This document shows positions 1-12,378 of a DNA stretch of 64,000 nt, piece after piece. The number at the start of each line of letters is the position of its first letter. Position 1 is the first letter of the stretch. The DNA is from Tragulus kanchil (Eukaryota; Chordata; Mammalia; Artiodactyla; Tragulidae), in the NCBI GenBank assembly GCA_022376925.1, contig JAIOJX010000006.1, forward strand, positions 61,527,394 to 61,591,393. The letters are read 5' to 3'. The position numbers were made by a program, and so were the translations under genes. The notes beneath the pieces were generated by a model, which was given only the letters and a program-made list of their open reading frames with translations, was not told the origin of the DNA and made no database searches.

Positions 1-414
1 AGTTTCAGTGTTTTTTTTGTCCCTCAATATCAAGAAAAACCTTTCTTTAGTGTAGTGTTTCACGTTGGTGATAAAGTAAATAGATTGGAAGCCTAATATT
101 AAAGTCAGATTTGAGTAATAAGGAGGGGCAGAAGGGAGAGCTCTAGTGCACTTTTTATCTGAAGTTCATACGTTATCAAAATCATAGACACTGGAGATCA
201 TCTGAAGTGTTACATCACCATAAGAATGTTGGTGGCACACTTCTAACAGGCCTGGTTTGGATATCTTGGAAAAGCTGTATTGTCAGACATTATCTGTGTC
301 ATTTCTCTGAGAGTTTTCCTCTCAGACGATGTGCAAGTCCAATCAATGTACTGAGCTTTCTTTAAGTGTGTCAGTGGACATCAAGAGCCTATTCCTTGGA
401 ATTTGGTTGGAAAA

Positions 415-1480
415 TTGTTCGTTAGCAGGATCTGATAAAGGCCTTTCCAGTGAGGCTGAATAGAGTGCTTCTGGAAGTGTATTTTACAATTGACAATATT
501 TCCAAATTGCCAGGTCTTTGCCTCCTAATGTCAAAGACTGATCTATGATTACTTTCAATAGAAGCATTTAGGCCTTTGTAATATTGAAGTAGGTCACCTT
601 TCATCTGTTGTGAGTCTAAAAATGCAGTAGCCAAATGCATTTAGTGTCCTCTGACTATCTCAAAGTTTGAGTTTATGAGTTTCAGAAAGAGTGTATCTGA
701 AATTTAGAAGAATCAAAGGGAATGTCTAACAGCCAAGGTAATCAGGGAAGGGGATTCTCCAAATTTTGCTAAATGAGACTTTATAAAGATCTTAGTGTTT
801 TTGACTAAACCAGAGGATTGAGACGGGTAAGTAAAGTCTAAATGTAAAACTGGAGAAAAAGAACACATTTGTCAAATAATTTGCCAGTAGAAAAAGTTCC
901 TCAGTCATTGAGATGTTACAAAGAGGTTCCCCACAGAATGATAACATTTTCCAGAAAAATTTAGTCACAAAAAGGGCAGTCTCCATGGAAATATTTCATT
1001 GTAAAAACATCAAAACCATAATTGAAACATATTTATGCCATTATGTGGAGAAAAGTGTAAGAAATCCATTTGTCAGACCTCAAATTTTCTATTAGGACGT
1101 TCACAATGTCCAGGAGCAGTATGAACAGGCTTTCCTAGCTTCTACTTTGAACGTGTAGGGCAACTGACATAGGTAATTTTGCAGTCTAATTATGATCCTC
1201 TACCAAAACTGATTTGTGAAGACGATCATTCTGTTGGTGGACCAATGGTTTAATGTGCATAAAATGGTGAGGAGTGGCAATTTTAGAGTCTCTTGTAGCA
1301 CTGAGTTGCTATTTAGTCCAAACCAGAGCTTTTTCTTCTTATCAAACCAATAATTATTTAACTCCCAGTTGCATTATTTTCCTTTCTGTGGACATTTTGG
1401 GTTCTCTAGCCAGATTTCCCTGTTATCTTTTAGGGTAATATCCCCTTGGATCATGACAGTAGTTTAGATACTGTTGGTCT
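415..1480 (-). pseudogene. ERV integrase remnant
   Basis: The minus strand carries a degraded integrase: the start of the catalytic core is near 960-1090 and the C-terminal end, with the Trp-Lys-Gly type stretch that precedes the GPY/F motif, is near 430-480. The part right of 874 is repeated at 2042-2640 by duplication D1, so two copies of the core start exist (913-1095 and 2080-2262) but only one C-terminal end. Short frames of 60-72 residues are all that remains. No env-like sequence can be judged because the window begins here. Confidence 0.6.
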
Positions 1481-3197
1481 CTTAAAAGGCACCATTTCTT
1501 GCAGAAATATCAGTGATTTCCTTTAGCTACCAGAGAATGAAGTTTTGAATGTCCCAAAATTTTAATAATATTTAAAACATCAGGTACAAGTATTACATTC
1601 AATACTTCCTAGATATAGGGGCCATTTAAAGTTTTATATTTCACTGGAAATCACCCCCACGTCCTTCCAAAATCATGAACTTCTCTGAAAGCATATGTAC
1701 TGTCGATATAAATATTGACAGTTTTGTTCTTGGCTAAGGTACAATCCATGCAAAACCCTGTTTGTCTGAAGTAGCCACAGGTAAATGTACTGCCTGAACG
1801 ACATTAAAATGAGTCACAACATCATTCCAACACAATTTTTTCTACTGTCAGCTTTTAAATAAGAACCATTAATATCTTAAGAGAAGTCACTGTTACCCCA
1901 AGGAATTTCCTGTAGCTCATTATAAGGAGCTAGGAGATGGTCCATTAGTGTTAAGCAGTCATGAAGGCCTTTGATGGTGATGTACTAGAGAAGAGTAGCA
2001 AACTTAAGGCTCTCCTTGTGCTTATGCTCATGCTGAGTCTGAAATAATTTGCCAGTAGAAAAGTTCCTCAGTCATTGAGATGTTACAAAGAGGTTCCCCA
2101 CAGAATGATAACATTTTCCAGAAAAATTTAGTCACAAAAAGGGCAGTCTCCATGGAAATATTTCATTGTAAAAACATCAAAACCATAATTGAAACATATT
2201 TATGCCATTATGTGGAGAAAAGTGTAAGAAATCCATTTGTCAGACCTCAAATTTTCTATTAGGACGTTCACAATGTCCAGGAGCAGTATGAACAGGCTTT
2301 CCTAGCTTCTACTTTGAACGTGTAGGGCAACTGACATAGGTAATTTTGCAGTCTAATTATGATCCTCTACCAAAACTGATTTGTGAAGACGATCATTCTG
2401 TTGGTGGACCAATGGTTTAATGTGCATACAATGGTGAGGAGAGGGAATTTTAGAGTCTCTTGTAGCACTGAGTTGCTATTTAGTCCAAACCAGAGCTTTT
2501 TCTTCTTATCAAACCAATAATTATTTAACTCCCAGTTGCATTATTTTCCTTTCTGTGGACATTTTGGGTTCTCTAGCCAGATTTCCCTGTTATCTTTTAG
2601 GGTAATATCCCCTTGGATCATGACAGTAGTTTAGATACTGTTGGTCTCTTAAAAGGCACCATTTCTTGCAGAAATATCAGTGATTTCCTTTAGCTACCAG
2701 AGAATGAAGTTTTGAATGTCCCAAAATTTTAATAATATTTAAAACATCAGGTACAAGTATTACATTCAATACTTCCTAGATATAGGGGCCATTTAAAGTT
2801 TTATATTTCACTGGAAATCACCCCCAAGTCCTTCCAAAATCATGAACTTCTCTGAAAGCATATGTACTGTCGATATAAATATTGACAGTTTTGTTCTTGG
2901 CTAAGGTACAATCCATGCAAAACCCTGTTTGTCTGAAGTAGCCACAGGTAAATGTACTGCCTGAACGACATTAAAATGAGTCACAACATCATTCCAACAC
3001 AATTTTTTCTACTGTCAGCTTTTAAATAAGAACCATTAATATCTTAAGAGAAGTCACTGTTACCCCAAGGAATTTCCTGTAGCTCATTATAAGGAGCTAG
3101 GAGATGGTCCATTAGTGTTAAGCAGTCATGAAGGCCTTTGATGGTGATGTACTAGAGAAGAGTAGCAAACTTAAGGCTCTCCTTGTGCTTATGCTCA
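874..3197. repeat. Tandem duplication D1, period about 1167 bp
   Basis: First copy 874-2030, 11-bp filler 2031-2041, second copy 2042-3197. The copies differ at only a handful of positions, for example one base lost in an A-run at the start of copy 2 and single changes near 1268/2435 and 1659/2826. The breaks lie within ERV pol on the left and within a SINE on the right. Confidence 0.93.
1500..1960 (-). pseudogene. ERV RNase H remnant (first copy)
   Basis: Minus-strand translation gives a recognisable RNase H fold signature: a degraded first catalytic block (Asn-Gly-Ser where Asp-Gly-Ser is expected) around 1857-1888 and a conserved Asp-Ser-Thr-Tyr-Ala block at about 1692-1710. An in-frame stop separates other parts of the domain. 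A second copy lies at about 2667-3127 because of duplication D1. Loss of the first catalytic acidic residue is read directly from the sequence; the family assignment rests on pattern recognition. Confidence 0.62.
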
Positions 3198-3399
3198 GTA
3201 GCTGCAGTCATGTCTGATTCTTTGTTACTGTCTGGACTTTAGCCCACCCGACTCCTCTGTCCATGGAATTCTCCAGGCAAAAATATTGGAGTGAATTGCC
3301 ATGCTCTCCTCTAAGGTATCTTCCTAACCCAGAGATCAAACTTATGTCTCATGCATTTACAGGTGGATTCTTCACCCACTGTTTCACCTGGGAAGTCCC
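3180..3399 (-). mobile_element. Bov-tA type SINE
   Basis: Minus-strand tRNA-derived ruminant SINE with the usual Bov-tA landmarks: the ATGGAATTCTCCAGGCAA block at about 3263 and a tRNA-like head at the right end. Approximate target-site duplication, one mismatch: AAACTTAAGGCT at 3168-3179 and AAAGTTAAGGCT at 3400-3411. It sits inside the ERV pol remnant between RNase H and the connection domain, so it inserted after the provirus. Its left 18 bases are also present at the end of the first D1 copy (to 2030), which shows that the D1 break falls inside the SINE. Confidence 0.85.
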
Positions 3400-3974
3400 A
3401 AAGTTAAGGCTATTACAATATAAAAGAGTTATGTGTGAAACTGTTAACAAGAAAAGATTATAGGAGGCGAGATAGTAGGCTAAGAAGTGTTGAATGTGAT
3501 GAGAATTCAGAAGGGTTTATACTGCAAGAGGTACAAAAATGGTTAATGGGATTCCACAATAATTATCTTTGTGTCTTTAACCAAAAAAGCACTGGCCATA
3601 ATGTCTCAAGGCAAGGAGGTTCTCACATGCTACATGGCCCAGTCACTGGCTATAATACTCTATGGGTTAATGGTCATTTCTGCATTTTGGAATGAGTACA
3701 CCCAAGTGCATTCTCTTCCTTTTCATATATAAGAAGGAAAAGGGAAATTCAATAATTAGGATGCCCAAGGGCAAGTTGGTTCATAAAATTCTCCTTTAAG
3801 GCCTTAAGGATTATGTACTCTGTTTCTTTCCATAAGATTGGGTTAGGTTTTCTATTGTTGAATAAACATTATAGTGATTTATCCATATAAAAAAAAATTG
3901 GAATACAGTTTTGGCAATAACCAAATAGAAAGCCTCAAGAACTGGCAATTGGTTTTGTATCTGGGAATCCTAGG

Positions 3975-4700
3975 ACTCTGCAAATCCTATTTGCATGTAG
4001 GTGTATCCCTTGTTTGAATATCAGATATTCTAAATATCTAAATATCAAACCTGAGTTTGCACAAACTGCAATTTGCTTTTGCTTCAACACATGGATGCTG
4101 TCTTTCTGTGAGGAATCTTGAGAAAGAAAGCAGAAAAAGGAAATTATCCACATATTGGAAGAAATTAGAACCTCTAGGGTCTTTATGTCATCCCAGATCA
4201 GTCTTCAGAGACTAAGAGAGAACTAAGTTTTGAGAACTAAGTACACTCATAAAAACACTGAGAAGTTATTGTCAAGGTGAATTGTTTTTCTTCCAAAGTG
4301 AAGGCAAAAAGTATTGACTAGCTTCACCAACTGGAAGAGCAAAAAATGCACTGCATAAATCAATTACAATAATTTACTTCCAGATAGTAACAAATGAGAG
4401 TCAGGGACAATAGGATGTCCAGGAGCAACAATGCTGTTTATTGCTGAAAGGTCCTGAACAAACCTCTACCTTTGGGCCTTAGATTTTCTCGCCCATTAAA
4501 AAGCAAATATTTCAAGGCTAGTACAAGAGATAATGGGGTCTTGAAGCTTATAGTATGCTATTATAGATTTTATGCTTTGAGTGGGTTCATCAGGTACTGA
4601 TTAAACCTGGGAAATGGTTTCCAGGGGTCTACCTGAATTTCGATGGGAGGTACACTGTGAATTTTGCCCATTTCAATTGCAGATTATAGCTATAAGGAAA
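3975..4700 (-). pseudogene. ERV reverse transcriptase remnant (first copy)
   Basis: Minus-strand remnant of the RT palm and fingers. The catalytic YxDD box is recognisable at 4143-4154 but reads Tyr-Val-Asp-Asn, so the second catalytic aspartate is lost. The longest open piece is 72 residues (3935-4153). Stops interrupt the fingers region further right. The segment is repeated at 5095-5820 by tandem duplication D2, where the same damaged box sits at 5259-5270. It cannot be functional. Its neighbours are the connection/RNase H remnants to the left. Confidence 0.7.
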
Positions 4701-6209
4701 GTGGCAGCTGATTCAATAGGGACAAATTATTACTCTTTCCAAAATATTCTTTAGTACTGTCAGAGATGGAACAAATAAAAGATGTCAAATGATCATTTAA
4801 TTCAACTGATGGATTACTTTGCTGATTACTATAATTTCTAGAATTCACTCCCCTCAAGGAGAAATAATTTTTAATAAGACTTCTTTAAGAAATCTTGGCT
4901 GAATAAATGGATAGGGTTGGAGGAATTCAGGATAAAAGTGTGAGTATTTCTGAAAGGGACTAAACAAAAGAGAATAAGTTTAGAAATATAAATTTTTTGA
5001 GGTTCATTTAAGATCACTTGTTGAGAACCCTGTAGATTCTCCTAGTTCAACCATCAACAATTGGGAGGACAATTGAAAGGCTGATTAGACACCTTGCAAA
5101 TCCTATTTGCATGTAGGTGTATCCCTTGTTTGAATATCAGATATTCTAAATATCTAAATATCAAACCTGAGTTTGCACAAACTGCAAGTTGCTTTTGCTT
5201 CAACACATGGATGCTGTCTTTCTGTGAGGAATCTTGAGAAAGAAAGCAGAAAAAGGAAATTATCCACATATTGGAAGAAATTAGAACCTCTAGGGTCTTT
5301 ATGTCATCCCAGATCAGTCTTCAGAGACTAAGAGAGAACTAAGTTTTGAGAACTAAGTACACTCATAAAAACACTGAGAAGTTATTGTCAAGGTGAATTG
5401 TTTTTCTTCCAAAGTGAAGGCAAAAAGTATTGACTAGCTTCACCAACTGGAAGAGCAAAAAATGCACTGCATAAATCAATTACAATAATTTACTTCCAGA
5501 TAGTAACAAATGAGAGTCAGGGACAATAGGATGTCCAGGAGCAACAATGCTGTTTATTGCTGAAAGGTCCTGAACAAACCTCTACCTTTGGGCCTTAGAT
5601 TTTCTCGCCCATTAAAAAGCAAATATTTCAAGGCTAGTACAAGAGATAATGGGGTCTTGAAGCTTATAGTATGCTATTATAGATTTTATGCTTTGAGTGG
5701 GTTCATCAGGTACTGATTAAACCTGGGAAAGGGTTTTCCAGGGGTCTACCTGAATTTCGATGGGAGGTACACTGTGAATTTTGCCCATTTCAATTGCAGA
5801 TTATAGCTATAAGGAAAGTGGCAGCTGATTCAATAGGGACAAATTATTACTCTTTCCAAAATATTCTTTAGTACTGTCAGAGATGGAACAAATAAAAGAT
5901 GTCAAATGATCATTTAATTCAACTGATGGATTACTTTGCTGATTACTATAATTTCTAGAATTCACTCCCCTCAAGGAGAAATAATTTTTAATAAGACTTC
6001 TTTAAGAAATCTTGGCTGAATAAATGGATAGGGTTGGAGGAATTCAGGATAAAAGTGTGAGTATTTCTGAAAGGGACTAAACAAAAGAGAATAAGTTTAG
6101 AAATATAAATTTTTTGAGGTTCATTTAAGATCACTTGTTGAGAACCCTGTAGATTCTCCTAGTTCAACCATCAACAATTGGGAGGACAATTGAAAGGCTG
6201 ATTAGACAC
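3979..6209. repeat. Tandem duplication D2, period about 1116 bp
   Basis: First copy 3979-5092, second copy 5095-6209, with essentially no filler. A one-base insertion near 5730 shifts the period to 1117. The duplicated segment covers the ERV reverse transcriptase remnant and adjoining sequence. Confidence 0.93.
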
Positions 6210-6973
6210 TCAATATACCTAAAACTTTTATTTATTAATTTTCTTTTCCCAAAGTCCTTGCAATAATAATAGAAAATAGGAGGGTTTTAGTTTTAGTTAG
6301 GAGCTTTTATTTCCTGAAGTTGAAGTTTAAAAACTATGCTGGTTTTCCTCTTTTTGCAGTCTTTATTTTCTCATCTAAAAGGCAGTGGTAACTTTAGTCA
6401 TTTTTTTCGGTGTAGAAGACACATCCTCTAATCCTACTTACTGTTCTGCAAGCCCCAGATGTAAATTGCTAGCCTCTTATTAAAATCCCTGAAATGGCAG
6501 TTCAAATTCAGTGTGTCACTAACAAAGTTCATCAACTTCCCTCTCTCCATAGTCTCCTCCACCTCCTCAAATAGATGTTCTTTTTTTTTTCTTTTTTTTT
6601 TAAGTTTCCTGTTATTTAATTTAGTATGCTGTTAATTAATGCAACTCAGAACCTTGCAGGTATCACTGATTCTGCCCTAAGTATCAGGATACCGTTTCAT
6701 TTGTTATCTGTATTTGTTTAACATTCCTCAGGCTCCAAAAGAACTTTCCACAAATTACCACATGGTCATTTAGTGAATAGAATATGGGTTGGAATCAAAT
6801 AGAATTGCATATGAATATCTTCCCCACTGAGTGGTTGTATGAATGAATATAGAAGAGAAAATTCCAAGCAAAGGGAAGCATACAGATCAAATTCAGGTCT
6901 TATGAATATTAAGGCAGTTCTGCTCCACTCACATTTCTTTTTTTTCTTCCCCTCACATTTCAATAGCATTATT
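6210..6973. other. AT-rich stretch without recognised gene
   Basis: No coding or RNA signal recognised. There is a T-rich run at about 6571-6602. It may include further ERV remnant upstream of RT, but I cannot support that. Confidence 0.5.
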
Positions 6974-6979
6974 GCATCC

Positions 6980-7439
6980 TGTGGGGACCTTCCGCAGAAA
7001 GGGAAGGCAACGGGATTGCCCCCCGGCTGAACCGGGAGACCTCGCAGAGAGATGAGCCTTGCTGCCATGCCCCCTCCAGCCCGCTGGTGCATGCCAGGGA
7101 CAATCAGACATGGCAGGGGTTCCGACGGAGCAGTTCCAGTTTATTAGAGTAAACTAACAGTTTTTATAGGCAAACGAAGGGGGGTTTGCAAGGAACTTCC
7201 TATAGTTACACCAATCAAGCTAAAGGTCGAGCAATCACGTATCTACACTGCAATAGGAACTCATGGTGAGCCTGCATTGCCCAGAGCACGGAAACCAGGG
7301 GGATCAATCAGAAGTTTTGACAATGGACCTTAGATCATGCCCTGTCTCTTCCTGTAGGCATCCTTTTAGTAACAAACTGCAAATATGTGCTTAAGCTTTC
7401 TTATGCTTGCAAAGGCCCTCTTTCCTTCAGGGCCCCACA
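6980..7439 (-). mobile_element. Solo LTR, minus strand, with 6-bp target duplication
   Basis: A 460-bp LTR read on the minus strand, beginning TGTGGGGCCCTG and ending GGTCCCCACA. Perfect 6-bp target-site duplications GCATCC flank it (6974-6979 and 7440-7445), so it is a complete solo LTR left by recombination between two LTRs. Six-base duplications are typical of class II (ERVK-like) elements; that class is inference. A sister copy in the opposite orientation lies at 13639-14097. Confidence 0.88.
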
Positions 7440-7445
7440 GCATCC

Positions 7446-8465
7446 TTTATTCTCCATTGTAGACTCTATCTCTGATCAGGTTATACAACTAAAATTTAAA
7501 AATAGCTGAAAGTTTAAGTAAAAACCAAAATTAATTTTGATACTAGGAAATGGTTACCTTAAATGAAACCCTCTAAACATTTTTTGTCATTAGATTTGAG
7601 AACTTGGAACTTGAAAACCTACTGGAAAAGACAGTTTTTGTATGATCCTCTATAACAGATGTACATACATTTGTATTTGAATATCTTTAGATCAAGGAAA
7701 TGCACTCTACACACAGTCCTATTCCATTCATATCCCCAACTCACTCTTTGATTTATACCTAGTCTCTTCAAGTCATTTATCTGCAATGACCCAATGGTTA
7801 TATAATCTTTTAACATTTGATCTATAACTGTATTTAAGATAAAGATAAATCAAGCAGAATGCTAGAATAATAAAAACAAGAAGCACATGTATTTAAAAAG
7901 AAAAGAATAAGAAGTATGGTTTGAAAGAAGTTTTCAATTTCTTAGAAGAATGTATTTGAGAACTTAAAAATATCAGCACTCCTGCTTTACTACCACCTTC
8001 TTCAAAAAGGACTTTATCTCTTTTGCACTCTGCCAACATTCTTTGTACATCTCTAATGAGAAAAAAATATCTCTGAGCTTCCGTTTTCATATCTATAAAA
8101 TATTTTAATGAATTCACCTCTCATACTGAGCTTTTTAAGACTAAGGAAATAGAGAAGAAAAATATATAGTCCAAAGCCTGACAAACAGTTGAAAGAGTTC
8201 TATATTAGTTAACCGTATACCTTTCCTTTTTTCCCCAATGAACAACAAACTTCTTCAACATAAGTCTTTGTGTGTTATTTGGTTCACCTTTCAGTGCCAG
8301 CACTGTTTCTTGTATATAATAGGTGCTCAATAAATAGTTTCTTATAAATTAATTAAAATGTAGTTTGGGAAGGAGTAATATATCAGAATTGCTAATAGAG
8401 TCTTTCAAAATACATAGGCCAGTTCCTAACCCCTGACATGCTGGTTCATTCAAACTGGGTTAAGA
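7446..8465. other. Unassigned AT-rich intergenic sequence
   Basis: No gene, RNA or clear repeat recognised. An AATAAA-bearing stretch near 8330 is compatible with an old, unplaced interspersed repeat. Confidence 0.4.
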
Positions 8466-10541
8466 TTTGAACACAGATGGAGCTAAGATGGCGGCGTAGA
8501 AGGACGTGCACTCATCTCTCCTGCAAAATCGCCTGAATTGCGATGAGTTCCTGGGAAACCATCGGCAGGAGGAGGTTGGATCTGATCACAGTAAGATACA
8601 CCACATCAAAGAACAAAGAAGTCGCAACAAGGCGGTAGGAAGGGCTCAATCACGCTTTTAAAAGTCAGATCTCATACCCGCCAGACAGGCCGGGTGGGCC
8701 AAAGATGCAAAGCCTGTTGCAGATCAAGACCCGGGAAAGGAGCGGTTATGCCCACAAGAGACTGAGCCAGACCTACTTTGGAGGGCCCAAGTGTCCCCTT
8801 GAGCTACAAGTGCCCTTGAGCAGTCCTAGGAAGGACAGCACTCAGTTCCCTTCGGAGGAGGTTACCATTAACCCGATCATAGAGCCGCCGAGGAGGACTG
8901 GAAACTCTGCATGCACCGTGATCTGGGAGAGGGGAATAGCGATCCTGCAAGAGACTGAGACATACTCACCTCTAAGCAATCTGCTGTCTCCCGCAGTGGC
9001 AGGGGTCGACGGTGGCTTGCAGCAGGTTCGGGATCACTGCAGAAGCTCTTCCCATAGAGAGTGTGGGAATAAATCCTTTGTGAGAGAAACGCCATTTTCC
9101 CTACTATAGTTTGGCTGCTGGTCAAACTAGAGGGAAGTGACTTAGCTCCACCCAGCAAGAATAGGGATTTGGATTAAGCATTAAGAAATTCCCAGGGCCA
9201 GCCTGTGCGAAAATCTTAGTTCTGAAATATGCCGAAATAAACAAGCAGTCAAAGAGGTCTTCAGATCCCACCACTGCCAGAGGCAAGAAAAAGATTGATA
9301 ATTCCTGAACACTTGGCAAGAGACAGAAGAACATAAACACAATTTTCACATTTTGTCTGAAGCTGGAGTTACTGCTGGATTTTTACAACTTCATTTTATT
9401 CCTTATTGTTTTTTATTATATTTTTTGTATTGTTTTGTTTTGTTTTCAATTGTTTTCTTCCCTTTATTCCAAAGCCCCTCAGTACCCACCCCCCTTTTTT
9501 TTTGAGTGTGTGAGTGTGGGTGTGTTTATTTCCTCCATTGAATTCAACTGAAGCTACCAATCTTATCGGTAAGACTGAATACATTCATGTTTACATAATT
9601 TTTTTTTAATTTTCCTTTTAAACCACATATTTTGTTTTGGTATAAACTTCTGGTTCCACATTGGCCTTTTAAGGTTCTGTAGGGGGGTTATTTGTTTTTA
9701 TTGTTTTTGCTTTGTTTTTCTATATTTTCGTATATACTTACCTCTGTTTTAATTTTTTACTTTTTTAATTTGTACTACGACTTCCTCTATAACGCTTTGC
9801 TTTCTCTGATGCTCCTTTCCTATAGCACTAAACTCTAATACATACAAATCTTTATCTCCCTATATTTAACTTTGCAGCATCATTCTATATTTCTCTTCTT
9901 TCTTCCCTTTCTCTTTTTCCCTTTTCCCACCATATTTTTTAGTCTGTTCGGTCCTCATTGCCTTCTCCCCAATGGAGACCCTGCTCTAGCATTATTCTCC
10001 AATTGGCTCTCTACTTAGTTTGGTTATTAACTGGTGGATATCATTCTTGGTTTTCTCTATTCGCCGTGCTAATGTATTGTATTGTATTTTTGGTTGGAAT
10101 GCTTGGGTTATGTTACAGCTGTAAATGTTTATGTGCATAACTCAATATGCTAGATAGTATTTGCATAATATTTTAATTGCCATTTGTCAAAGGTGTACCT
10201 TCTGTTTCTCATTCACGTATACATGTTTTAATATCATTTTATGCCATAACAAACCAGCCGTCAAATCTTCATTCCCTGGTCAGGCAACACGCCCCGGGGC
10301 TTTAGGGAGGGAGCACTGACTCCACAACCCTACAATACTAGAGAACACCTAACACTAGAGAGCAATAAACAGTGAGAATGCCAACAAAGGCAACCACTTG
10401 TATGCAAGTCCTGACGTCATCCAACCACCAGCATCACCCAGAATAAGAAGCACCATCCAAACAACAAACACCGACAGACATAACTCAAAGTCTGGGAAAA
10501 GGAAATCCCAAACAGAGTTAGTGAAAAAATTAATAATAACA

Positions 10542-11520
10542 ATGAAAGGGCAGCGAAATACCACACAAGTGAAGGAACAATCTACAATCACACAAGATCA
10601 AATCAACGAAGAGGATTTGGACAAACTTTCTGAAAGTGATTTCAGAAGAATGATAGTAAAGATGATCAAAGACACTGGAAAGAGAATGTTAGAGAAATCG
10701 CACGACACAACTAACACACTGAATAAAGAAATATAAGAACATACAAAAAAAGTAACAGAGACAAACAGCTCAATTGCTGAACTGAAAAACACTGTAGAAG
10801 GAATGAAGATCAAAGTATCTGAGACAGAAGACCGGATAAGTGAGCTGGAAGATAGAATGGTGGAAGTAACTGCTGAAAAACAGAATCAAGCTCAAAGAAA
10901 GAAAAGAGCAGAGGATAGCCTCAGAGACCTCTGAGATAATATCAAATGCACCAATATTCGAATTATTGGGGTTCCAGAAGAAGAAGAAAAAAAGAAAGGA
11001 CATGAGACGCTTTTTGAGGATGTTATCATTGAAAATTTCCCCAACATGGGAAAGAAGTAGTCAATCAAGTTCAAGAAGTGCAAAGAGTACCATCCAGAAT
11101 CAACCCGAGAAGAAACACACCAAGACACATGTTAATGAAGATAACACAAATGAAACACAGACAGAACTCTAAAGGCAGCAAGGGCAAAGCAACTAGTGAC
11201 ATACAAGGGAAAGCTTATACGTTTAACCGCTGATCTCTCAACAGAAATTCTGCAGGCCAAAAGGGAAAGGCAGGATACATTTTAACGTCTAACAGAGAAT
11301 AATCTGCAACCAATAATCCTCTACCCTGCAAGGATCTCATTCAAAATTGATGGAGAAATCAAAAGCTTTACAGATAAGCAAAAATTAAAAGAATTTAATA
11401 GCACCAAACCAGCCTTACAACAAGTGTCAAAGGGACTTAAATAGACAACAAGTATAAAAGAAGGAGATATTCCCCCAAACAAAGCCATCATAACATCTAA
11501 GAAGGTGACAATAGGATCAT
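10542..11520 (+). pseudogene. L1 ORF1 remnant (first L1)
   Basis: Starts at ATG 10542 in the same context as the ORF1 start of the other L1 at 21614. The N-terminal part reads until a stop at 10734-10736. The following coiled-coil region (about 10750-10930, rich in Glu/Lys heptads) and RNA-binding region (about 10940-11500) are in shifted frames. Known family role: RNA-binding chaperone of the L1 particle. Here it is non-functional. Confidence 0.75.
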
Positions 11521-11526
11521 TTGTAT

Positions 11527-12378
11527 CAATAATTACTTCAAATGTAAATGGACTAAATGTCCCAACAAAAGACAAAGAGTGGCTGAATGGATTCAAAAAC
11601 ACGACCCATATGCATGCTGCCTCCAGGAAACTCACTTCAGACCCAGAGATACTCATAGACTAAAAGTGACAGGATGGAAAAAGAGATTCCCCACAAATGG
11701 AAATCAAAAGAAAGCTGGCGTAGCAATCCTCATATCAGACAAAATAGACCTCAAAATAAAGAAGATTAGAAGAGACAAGGCAGGACACTACATCATGAGC
11801 AATGGATCGATCCAAGAGGAAGACATAACAATCAGAAATGTCTATGCACCCAACACAGGCACACACCAGTATATAAGACAAACACTTTCAGACATAAAAG
11901 AAGAAATCGACAATATGCAATCATAGTAGGAGACTTTAACCCTCCTCTCACACCAATGGACAGTTCATCCAAACAGAAAATTAATAAAGAAACACGAGCC
12001 TTAAATGCCACACTAGAAGAAATAGACCTCATGGATATCTTTAGGACTTTCCATCCTAAAGCAGAAGAATACTCTTTTTTCTCAAGTGCTCATGGAACAT
12101 TCTCCAGGATAGACCACATCTTGGGCCAAAAATCAAACCTCAGTCAATTCAAAAAAATTGAAATTATATCAACCACCTTCTCTGACCACCATGCAATGAG
12201 ACTAGAGATCAACTATGGAAAAAAAAAAAAAACTGCTAAAAACACAAACACATGGAGTTTAAACAACGCATACCTAAAAACCCAACTGATTACCGGGCAA
12301 ATCAAAGGAGAAATTAAAAAGTTCCTAGAAGAAAACGACAATGAACACAGGACATTGCAAATCCTATGGGATTCGTGA
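11527..12378 (+). pseudogene. L1 ORF2 endonuclease-domain remnant (first L1)
   Basis: Encodes recognisable apurinic-type endonuclease segments, including Gln-Glu-Thr-His-Phe around 11620-11640 in the frame 11579-11926, and a second piece in frame 11956-12378. One frameshift near 11920-11950 separates them. The reverse transcriptase is absent because the element ends at about 12378. Confidence 0.78.

Larger units (their letters stand above)
400..5830 (-). pseudogene. Decayed endogenous gammaretrovirus-like pol region
   Basis: Conceptual translation of the minus strand shows remnants of a retroviral pol in the expected order, read right to left: reverse transcriptase (about 4000-5800), connection domain (about 3450-3640), RNase H (about 1500-1900 and 2670-3070) and integrase (about 430-1480). 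The order and the style of the integrase tail near 430-480 suggest class I, gammaretrovirus-like ancestry. Stop codons and frameshifts are everywhere and the longest surviving frames are about 70 residues. The pieces are interrupted by a Bov-tA SINE (3180-3399) and inflated by duplications D1 and D2, so the true remnant is about 2.3 kb shorter. I could not find gag, env or a flanking LTR that clearly belongs to it. Domain order is seen in the sequence; the class assignment is inference. Confidence 0.72.
8478..12378 (+). mobile_element. L1 element with 5' end, truncated inside ORF2
   Basis: Plus-strand L1. The 5' UTR begins near 8478 with the AAGATGGCGGCGTAGAAGG type start and runs about 2 kb. 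ORF1 follows from about 10542, and ORF2 begins near 11530 and stops matching the second L1 of the window at about 12365-12378, inside or just after the endonuclease domain. There is no poly(A) tail. Loss of the 3' end rather than the 5' end is the reverse of normal L1 truncation and implies a later deletion, early polyadenylation or a misjoin. Both ORFs carry stops. Confidence 0.85.
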
